Source: Desulfobacterales bacterium (lineage in GTDB: Bacteria > Desulfobacterota > Desulfobacteria > Desulfobacterales > Desulfobacteraceae). From it: a DNA stretch of 5,291 nucleotides. The stretch is from assembly GCA_022361095.1 (NCBI GenBank), contig JAKSBO010001025.1, positions 1 through 5,291 of the forward strand. The letters run 5' to 3'. Made by a program: the position numbers and the translations under genes. The notes under the pieces were generated by a model. That model had not been told where the DNA came from, did not search any database, and worked only from the letters and a program-made list of their open reading frames with translations. Shown piece by piece: positions 1 through 5,291 of this stretch (its first letter is position 1; every line of letters starts with the position of its first letter).

Positions 1-390
1 AACAAAAACAGCAAGAAACAGACGGCCATTGCCGGTACAACAGAGGGCATAGATCTTTTTTGCGGCTATCTGAAAGAAAAAGAGATCTTTCATAAAAAAC
101 TGGCCCTGTCTGCGCCCTTCCATACCCCGTTGCTGGAACCTGCGGCCGCCAATATGGCCAAGACCCTTGAGACCGTAAATTTCAACCTTGACAATGCCCA
201 TAAAATTATCTCAAACTTGACCGCCAAACCCTATCCTGCCGATGAGCAGATGATTCGGATCCACCTGGCACGCCAGATCGTCTCCCCGGTGGAATTTGTA
301 AAATCGGTTAAAGGGGTTAATACCCATAACAGCAAACGGTTTATTGAAATCGGGCCGGGCCGGCTGTTGTGCAATTTGTTGAAAAACATC
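1..390 (+). other. Acyltransferase (AT) domain, C-terminal part
   Basis: Residues 1-130 match the second half of a malonyl-CoA/ACP-type acyltransferase. The catalytic histidine appears to be His41 in the motif SAPFHTPLLEP (residues 37-47), equivalent to the xAFHSPLMEP motif of polyketide synthase ATs. Further on, 'IISNLTAKPY' fits the usual 'VVSNVTG' strand, 'HLARQIVSPVEFVKSV' fits the 'H..EPVRF...V' segment, and FIEIGPGRLLCNLL (114-127) is the characteristic FxEIGPG...L ending. The half that carries the GHSxGE nucleophilic serine lies upstream of the window. Phe before the catalytic His is the pattern usually associated with malonyl rather than methylmalonyl units, so malonyl is the likely extender. 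That is an inference from one position. The domain would load extender units onto the carrier domains downstream. Confidence 0.88.
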
Positions 391-3300
391 CCCATTGATA
401 ATCCGGAATCCATGCCCACGGCAGATGCAAGAAAAGGAGAGCTTGACAGCTTCAACCTGGCCGCAGAGCGATTTATTACACCCAAAGCGCCGGCCGTTGC
501 CCAGGCAAGTTCCTCAGTTCCCCTGGAACGGATGAACTTTGAACCCAAAGACCTGAATAATAAAGATGTAAAATATAAGGAACTGGAAAAACCAGATACC
601 CCGAAAGAACCAATGAGCGACGATCTATCCTTCAACACCTTTTTAGAACAGAACAAAACACTGGTCCAGGATGCACTGCGCCGGGAATACCAGGCGTTTC
701 AGCAGAAAAAAGCCTTGGCAGCCGTTGAACACTTAGGCCTGTATACAGGTTCCGTCTGTATTGCCGGTGTCTCCGTGGGCCTGCCGGGCAAGGGGCACCA
801 GGTATTCAATGATAAAAACTTTGACCGTATTCTGGCCGGAAATAATTTCATTGAACCGTTGACCCAGGAAGAGAAACACACAATTGTGGACATGAACATT
901 ACCAGGGTCTACAAGCAACCCAACGGCAATGCCCGGTTTGTGGATATTGTCAGCACCCAGGATGTGATCCAGCTGGCCGGTAAACTCGGGTATTTTGATC
1001 TGTCTACGGAATACGGCATCAGCCGCAAGTTCGACCTTGTGGATGAACTGGCCATGGCCGCAGGGCTTGAAGCATTGAAAGACGCCCACATTCCCCTGGT
1101 CCAGGCGTATAAAAAAACCTCCACCGGCTCCAGTATCCCGGACGCATTTGTTTTGCCCGAGGAGATGCAGGCTACAACCGGCGTCATCATGACGGGGATT
1201 TTCCCGGGTTTTGAAACCCTGCTGCACCATCTCAATGCCTATTATTACAACAAGTTTTACGTCAAACCCTATGAAGAGCTGGAAAACATCTACTATCACC
1301 TGATGGAAAACCTTTCGGATAAGGATATGAAGGATGTTATCACGGACTGGTTCTTTAAAATCCGTGAGCGGCGTAAAGTTTACGGCCAGTATAAATTTGA
1401 ACGTAATATCCTTTTTGACATCGTCTCTTTAGGCGGTGCTCATTTTGCCCAGCTCATCCGGGCTAAAGGGCCCAATATTCATCTGAGCGGGGCGTGTGCA
1501 TCCACCACCCAGGCCATTGGCGTGGCACAAGACTGGATTCGAAACGACCGGTGCGAGAGAGTCATTGTCATCGGCGGTGAAGCAGCCACAAGTGAGGCCC
1601 AGATGGCGTGGGTCGGATCAGGATTTCTGGCCATGGGTGCCGCCACCAGCAAGGAAGTGGTTGCAGATGCGGCCAAACCCTTTGATGAGGATCGAAACGG
1701 CACAATTTTGGGATCCGGTGCAGTGGGCGTCGTTGTGGAACGGCAGGACACATTGCAGCGCAGGGGGGTGAACGGCCAGGCCAAGATTTTAGGTTCTTAT
1801 ATCGGTAACAGCGCATTCCATCCATCCCGTATTGATGTGAACCACCTTGCCGGTGAACTTAATAAATTCGTGGGCCGGGTGGAAAAACAAAATGCCATAT
1901 CCCGCAGGGACATGGCCAAGCAATTGGTATTCATGTCCCATGAGACCTTTACACCGGCCCGGGGCGGCAGTGCCTCGGCTGAAGTGATGGCGTTGAAAGG
2001 CGCCTTTCCAAACGATTACAAGCACATCGCGATTACCAATACCAAGGGATATACCGGCCACACTCTGGGTGCTGGTATTGAAGATGCCATACTGGTCAAA
2101 GGCCTGCAGAAAAAGAGGTTTCCACCTGTGGCCAATCTGGATAATGTGCCTGCCGAGTTCTCGGATTTGAATTTTACACAATCAGGACATGGTGATTACC
2201 GCTATGGGCTGCATTTCAGCGCCGGGTTCGGGTCTCATTTTGCTTTCTTAATGGTGGATCGGCTCCAGGAACCCGACGTGGCGAACAATCCGGTTTACCT
2301 TGAGTGGCTGGCCCGGATTACCGGCAGCCCGGATCCCATGCTGGGCATTGTAAATAAAACATTGTGCGTTCTCCCCAAAGAGAAACAGGCCGAAACAACG
2401 GCCCCGGAGAAGGTGGCCCAAAAAGAGCGTCCTGCCGCCGGGCACGATGCCCCTGCAAGCCAGACGTCAAAGGTGGAAGACGCACCCAAAGCGCCGGTAA
2501 AACCTGCGGAGAGTGCAGGGGGCACCGATGTTTTAGGTCAAATCACCGACCTGATTGCAACCCAGACCGGTTATACCCATGACATGCTGGAACCGGATTT
2601 GGATCTGGAAGCGGACTTGGGCATTGACACGGTGAAACAGGTGGAGACCTTCGGTAAGATCACCAAGTCTTTTGGTCTGACCGTTCCCGAAGATATCAGC
2701 CTGTCGGAACTGAATACCATCCGGAAAATTGCCGAGTACATCGGCAGCCGTATCCAGGCGGCGGATACACCGGCTCAGCCCGACGCCGGTGCACCTGCCC
2801 AGGCACCAGCGCCTGCTTCCGGCAGCGGCCCGGACATTATTGATAACATCACCGCCTTGATTGCCGAGCAGACCGGTTATACCCCGGACATGCTGGAACC
2901 TGACCTTGATCTGGAAGCGGATCTGGGCATTGACACGGTGAAACAGGTGGAGACCTTCGGCAAGATCACCAAGTCCTTTGGCTTGGCCGTGCCTGAAGAT
3001 ATCAGCCTTTCGGAACTGAATACCATCCGGAAAATTGCCGAGTATATCGGCAGCCGTATCCAGGCGGAGGGGTCTCCTGGGCAGACTGAGTCTGAGCCGG
3101 CGCCTGCTGCGGCAAAGACCCAGACTGACAGCGGCTCGGATATCACGGGCGACATCACGGCCATGATTGCCGAGCAGACCGGCTACACCCAGGATATGCT
3201 GGAAGCGGATCTGGATCTGGAAGCGGATCTGGGCATTGATACGGTCAAGCAGGTGGAAACCTTTGGCAAGATCACCAAATCATACGGCCTGTCCGTGCCC

Positions 3301-5291
3301 GAGGATATTAATCTGTCTGAATTAAACACCATCAGTAAAATCAGTGAATATATACAGGCGCAGGTCGCCGGAACGGTCAGCAACAATGCCGATACCCCAC
3401 CGACAACGCCAAGCGTCCAGGCGTCTGAAACACAAGGTTCCGGACAGTCAACCCGGATCCCGGATTCTCCTCAGGATACCGGCATTCAAAGCTATGCCTT
3501 TGGATTGCGTAAATTGCCCAACCCTGTATCCGATAAATCCGGTTTAGACGGTCAAACCTATTTGATCACCATGGACAGCCAGGGATTTGGCCGGGCTGTG
3601 GCAGAGTTGATCAAAGAAAACAAAGGCCATGCCATCTGTGTGGGCAACAATGAAGAGGATGATTACACCGTTGATTTGAACACCCTTGAAAACGCCGAAG
3701 AAACGATCTCCCGGATCAAGGCGGACCATGAGGGAATTTCAGGTGTATTTTTCCTGCATCCCCTTGATTTTGCCATGAATTCAGGCGGGAACCTGACGGC
3801 AGAGAGCGTATCCGTTAAATTTTTATTCCTGCTGTGCAAAGCCCTTGGCAACCGGCTGGATGAATCTTGCGGCCGCCTGGCTGCCGTATCGGTCCAGTCT
3901 GCCCTGGCCCGTTTCAAGGCGCCTGCACCGGATCGGATTTTCCCTGTTTTCAGCGGCATTTCAGGGTTGCTGAAAACCGTATCCAAGGAGTACCCGCAAA
4001 CAGGGGTAAAACTGGTCGAGTTCATGGATAAGGAGGAGCTTGGCGATATGACCCAAGCTGCCGCCACATTTATGGACGAAGTGTTCAGCACCTGCACCCG
4101 CCGGGAGGTTGGCCTTGAAAAGGGGGTACGCTTCGGTATCCGGGCAAAGACCGGCGGTTCAACGGAATCGCAGGAGGATTCCCCAATCATTAAAGATGCC
4201 GACACACTGCTGGTCACCGGCGGCGCTGCCGGCATCACCTATGAGCTGCTTAAATCGATTACCCGGCCGGATATGCACCTGGTCATTTTAGGGCGCAGCA
4301 AGGTGGAGGATGAATTGGAGATTCCTGTAACCGATGCCATGGATGACACACAGATTATGGCCGCGCTTAAGTCCAAACATCCGGACGCCAAACCCGTGGC
4401 GCTGAAGAACAGAACCGCCGGTCTGCGGCGGGTGCTTACGGCCCGGGAAAATCTGGCCCGGCTGCGGACCCTGGTAAAGGCCGTGGATTACCATGCCGTG
4501 GATGTCACTGATCCCGACGCCGTCCTAAAGGCGGTCAAGCAATATGATTTTATTGACGGGGTCATTCATGCCGCAGGGGTGGACCGCAGCATTATGATTG
4601 AGAAAAAATCCCTGGATGATTTTAACCTGGTTTTTGACACCAAGGTCAAGGGGATGGCCAATGTACTGGCGGCCATTGAAAACAAACACTGCCGGTATCT
4701 CATTGGGTTCTCCTCCATTACGGCCAGATTCGGTAATGAAGCCCAGTCGGATTATACTGCAGGAAACGACATGATGGGCGCCATGATTCAGGACTGTGCC
4801 TTTAAAACACCGGAAATGACCTACAAGGTGTTTGACTGGACCGCCTGGGCCGAAATCGGCATGGCTGCCCAGGGCACCATTGAAGCCGTGTTAAAGGAAA
4901 AAGGCATTGCCTTTCTCCCGGTGGCACAAGGCGTACGCTTTTTCAAAGAAGAGCTGCTCAATCCGGCAGGCAATGAAGTTCTGATTGGTGCACCCCCTGC
5001 AAGCAATCCTGCCGCGTTTGACCCGGACGGCCTGCTTGCCGTCGGTCCCTTCCTGGATACCGTGGAAACGGATGCCGGCCGGGACAAGCTGAAATTTAAA
5101 CGTCTTTTGGAAGCGGACAGGGATCTGTTTCTTTTCGACCATGCCAGAAAAGGTGTGCCTTTGTTCCTGGGCGCAACCGGCCTGGAAACCATGGCTGAAG
5201 CGGCGTTGGAATACAGCGGCGGCCGGGGCTCCGTTCTTGAGGTCAGTGATTTTAAAATCCCATATGGTATAAAATTGCTAAAGAACCGGCC
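1..5291 (+). CDS. Giant Pfa-like / type I polyketide synthase subunit, internal fragment (AT-KS-ACP-ACP-ACP-KR-DH), open at both ends
   Basis: Frame +1 reads through the whole window without a stop, so this is the interior of one protein of well over 1763 residues. Neither start nor stop is present. Domains seen in order are: AT C-terminal half (1-130), linker with helix (131-250), KS (251-755), linker (756-843), three ACP-like repeats (844-1122), linker, silent Rossmann subdomain (1161-1395), KR (1399-1665) and a truncated DH-like hot-dog domain (1684 onward). The AT, KS, KR and DH parts each show recognisable catalytic residues. The ACP sequences (LDLEADLGID...VKQVE) and the long KR most resemble those of PfaA-type polyunsaturated fatty acid and secondary-lipid synthases. 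The likely role is cytoplasmic, iterative synthesis of a specialised fatty acid or polyketide chain; the product cannot be told. The order differs from canonical PfaA (KS-AT-ACPn-KR), and all carrier domains have Thr for the Ppant Ser. No frameshift or in-frame stop was found. The multidomain synthase assignment is firm; the Pfa-like subtype is less sure. Confidence 0.93.
391..750 (+). other. AT-KS linker ending in an amphipathic (possible coiled-coil) helix
   Basis: This stretch has no enzyme motif. Residues 131-210 are low-complexity and rich in Pro, Ala, Lys and Asp, as expected of a flexible tether. Residues 211-244, starting FNTFLEQNKTLVQDALR, form a predicted amphipathic helix with regularly spaced hydrophobic residues and many Gln, Lys and Glu. 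It lies immediately before the KS start at about residue 251. Helices in this place in polyketide synthases often pair across the KS homodimer. An in-frame ATG at 613-615 (Met205) precedes the helix. There is no stop between it and the AT and no convincing ribosome binding site, so it is read as internal. Confidence 0.55.
751..2265 (+). other. Divergent, enlarged beta-ketoacyl synthase (KS) domain
   Basis: Residues about 251-755 form a thiolase-fold KS that would catalyse decarboxylative Claisen condensation. The start VCIAGVSVGLPG (252-263) corresponds to the usual IAIVGMxCRFPG. The nucleophile is Cys499 in LSGACASTTQAIG (bases 1495-1497), where PKS have DTACSSSL. The first catalytic His is His647 in SHETFTPARGG (standard EAHGTGTPxGD). 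The conserved Lys682 and second His687 lie in NTKGYTGHTLGAG (standard NxKxxxGHTxxAAG). FSAGFGSHFAFLMV (residues 739-752) matches the terminal 'sSFGfGGtNaHvvl' strand. The catalytic set is therefore complete. The domain is about 505 residues against the usual 420-430. The surplus lies between 'ALKDAHI' (358-364) and Cys499, where roughly 55-60 extra residues rich in Tyr, Lys, Glu and Asp occur. It is probably active, but it is a distinct KS clade and not a standard modular PKS KS. Confidence 0.88.
2266..2529 (+). other. KS-ACP linker
   Basis: Residues 756-843 begin with a structured post-KS segment (NPVYLEWLARITG and a short strand ending KTLCVL). This resembles the post-KS region of Pfa-like synthases, which typically reads 'Y..WL..isG......rtLrv'. 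From about residue 794 it becomes a disordered Ala/Pro/Lys/Glu-rich tether leading to the first carrier domain. No catalytic motif is seen. It probably gives the carrier domains the reach to visit KS, KR and DH. Confidence 0.6.
2530..2760 (+). other. Acyl-carrier-like domain ACP1, with Thr877 at the phosphopantetheine site
   Basis: Residues 844-920 have the four-helix carrier signature: a first helix VLGQITDLIATQTGY, a loop with DMLEPDLDLEADLGID, and the recognition helix starting at residue 877 (TVKQVETFGKI). A third element follows (VPEDISLSELNTIRKIAEYI). In PUFA-synthase ACPs the matching motif is LGIDSIKRVEI, whose Ser carries 4'-phosphopantetheine. Here the codon at 2629-2631 is acg, so the residue is Thr877. 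Everything else in the fold looks well preserved. Whether it carries the arm on Thr or is a non-acylated structural domain cannot be decided from sequence. Confidence 0.85.
2836..3066 (+). other. Acyl-carrier-like domain ACP2, with Thr979 at the phosphopantetheine site
   Basis: Residues 946-1022 are the second carrier repeat, nearly identical to ACP1. Across the 60 codons from 'DMLE' to the domain end, 59 residues match and the only change is Thr to Ala in 'GL(T/A)VPED'. The modification-site codon at 2935-2937 is acg (Thr979) in LGIDTVKQVE, again not Ser. A 25-residue Pro/Ala-rich linker (921-945) separates it from ACP1. Serial carrier domains in Pfa synthases are known to act additively on product yield. 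The same role is plausible here only if Thr can be modified. Confidence 0.85.
3142..3366 (+). other. Acyl-carrier-like domain ACP3, with Thr1081 at the phosphopantetheine site
   Basis: Residues 1048-1122 form the third carrier repeat. The core matches ACP2 at about 48 of 60 positions, with most differences in the last helix (SEYIQAQVAG against AEYIGSRIQA). The recognition motif LGIDTVKQVETFGKITKS is unchanged. The codon at 3241-3243 is acg (Thr1081), so this copy also lacks the usual Ser. It follows ACP2 after another 25-residue linker (1023-1047) of Glu, Pro, Ala, Thr and Ser. More divergence at its C-terminal end suggests it is the older member of the set, or that its edge is adapted to the linker that follows. 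Confidence 0.85.
3367..3480 (+). other. ACP3-KR linker, disordered
   Basis: Residues 1123-1160 are rich in Thr, Ser, Pro, Asn and Gln, with no hydrophobic pattern. This is typical of a flexible tether between the carrier array and the reductase region. No motif is seen. Confidence 0.6.
3481..4185 (+). other. Structural (catalytically silent) Rossmann subdomain of the ketoreductase
   Basis: Residues about 1161-1395 precede the active KR and look like the truncated Rossmann half that supports it in type I synthases. The strand-turn-helix DGQTYLITMDSQGFGRAVAELI (about residues 1184-1205) retains only a partial Gly pattern (GFG). GVFFLHPLDF stands where an active copy would have the HAAG strand. 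No Ser/Tyr/Lys catalytic triad is present. The segment VFSGISGLLKTVSKEYP (about residues 1317-1333) matches the conserved 'G..GL.Kt...E.P' helix found at this place in Pfa-like and polyketide KRs. It lies directly before the NADPH-binding strand of the catalytic subdomain. Confidence 0.72.
4195..4995 (+). other. Ketoreductase (KR) catalytic subdomain, NADPH-dependent SDR
   Basis: Residues about 1399-1665 are a short-chain dehydrogenase/reductase domain that would reduce the beta-keto group of the carrier-bound chain. The nucleotide-binding motif is TGGAAGIT (1406-1413), and GRS at 1431-1433 supplies the Arg that usually contacts the NADPH phosphate. HAAG is at 1523-1526. The catalytic residues are Lys1548 (in DTKVKG), Ser1572 (in FSSITARFGN) and Tyr1585 with Asn1589 (in QSDYTAGND). 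FDWTAWAEIGMA (about residues 1611-1622) follows, as in Pfa-type KRs. Roughly 60 extra residues between GRS and the DVTD strand (about 1434-1500) also fit the long KRs of PfaA and enediyne-type synthases. The LDD motif used to predict alcohol stereochemistry in modular PKS is not evident after HAAG, so no stereochemistry is assigned. All catalytic positions are present and it is probably active. Confidence 0.9.
5050..5291 (+). other. Dehydratase-like hot-dog domain (DH), N-terminal part, cut by window edge
   Basis: From about residue 1684 the protein enters a hot-dog fold. FLFDHARKG (residues 1710-1718) holds His1714 in the HxxxG part of the HxxxGxxxxP signature of polyketide dehydratases, followed by a helix GLETMAEAALEY that matches the usual 'gmEa.aEaa'. 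The Pro expected ten positions after the start of the motif is replaced by Leu (Leu1723); a Pro occurs earlier, at 1720. The second catalytic residue (Asp of the second hot-dog) lies beyond the window. It could be an active dehydratase or a product-template-like or non-catalytic hot-dog domain. The first is favoured because the His is kept. Confidence 0.72.

Larger units (their letters stand above)
2530..3366 (+). repeat. Three in-frame tandem repeats of 306 bp (ACP plus linker)
   Basis: The three carrier-domain units are spaced exactly 306 bases (102 codons) apart: the acg codons at the modification site lie at 2629, 2935 and 3241. Hand alignment of 180 bases (2581-2760 against 2887-3066) gives 165 identical positions. 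Fourteen of the 15 differences are silent. The third unit is more diverged. This is a coding repeat from internal duplication. It is not a CRISPR array or a transposon repeat. Confidence 0.93.

Noticed and set aside
733..1299. A 188-codon open frame on the minus strand
   Set aside because: It is antisense to the N-terminal part of the KS. No recognisable family, start context or neighbour supports it, and the plus strand is clearly coding.
613..2400. Possible independent gene starting at ATG 613 (Met205) with the KS
   Set aside because: The frame is continuous with the AT upstream, there is no stop between them, and only a weak purine run precedes the ATG. Reading it as internal is simpler.
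2364..2582. A 72-codon plus-strand open frame in another phase
   Set aside because: It overlaps the low-complexity KS-ACP linker, gives an Arg/Cys-rich peptide without similarity to anything recognised, and is explained by the base composition of the linker.
2530..3366. Repeats considered as a CRISPR array or insertion-sequence remnants
   Set aside because: The 306-bp units are in frame, encode a conserved carrier fold and differ mainly at silent positions, so this is protein-domain duplication.
3663..4238. A 191-codon open frame on the minus strand
   Set aside because: It lies wholly opposite the conserved Rossmann/KR coding region. Its protein is Ser/Arg/Pro-rich with no motif, as expected of an antisense shadow of a codon-biased gene.
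1..5291. Pseudogene or sequencing-frameshift interpretation suggested by the unusual ACP and DH residues
   Set aside because: Frame +1 is intact over the whole window, catalytic residues of AT, KS and KR are kept, and the Thr codon is the same in three separate repeats, so random damage or base-calling error is unlikely.

Overview
The window is a single open reading frame with no start, stop or intergenic gap. Frame +1 is open from base 1 to base 5291, about 1763 codons, and it continues past both edges. It encodes the middle of a very large multifunctional synthase related to bacterial polyunsaturated fatty acid / 'secondary lipid' (Pfa-like) synthases and iterative type I polyketide synthases. 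No promoter, terminator, RNA gene, mobile element or second gene is present. Residue numbers in this annotation are counted from base 1 of the window and are not those of the full protein.

Layout, N to C: the C-terminal part of an acyltransferase (AT, residues 1-130); a linker ending in an amphipathic helix (131-250); a divergent, enlarged ketosynthase (KS, about 251-755) with a complete Cys/His/His/Lys set; a linker (756-843); three tandem acyl-carrier-like domains (ACP1-3, residues 844-920, 946-1022, 1048-1122) on an exact 306-bp period; a Pro/Thr/Ser-rich linker; a structural, catalytically silent Rossmann subdomain (about 1161-1395); an active-looking NADPH ketoreductase (KR, about 1399-1665); and the first part of a hot-dog dehydratase-like domain (DH, from about 1684) that the window edge cuts off. 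Together these parts could load an extender unit, condense it, reduce the beta-keto group and perhaps dehydrate the product, all on carrier-bound intermediates.

The most striking feature is that all three carrier domains have threonine (residues 877, 979, 1081) where the phosphopantetheine-bearing serine is normally found, in an otherwise well conserved LGID-T-VKQVE helix. The catalytic residues around them look intact and the three repeats are held nearly identical at protein level. That argues for a functional variant rather than decay. The second oddity is the visible order AT-KS-ACP3-KR-DH, with a non-standard KS that has roughly 55-60 extra residues before its active-site cysteine.

Organism: intermediate base composition, dense Lys/Asp/Glu-rich coding and the Pfa-like architecture are compatible with an anaerobic deltaproteobacterium of the Desulfobacterales type. 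This is an inference from general resemblance and is not provable from this window.
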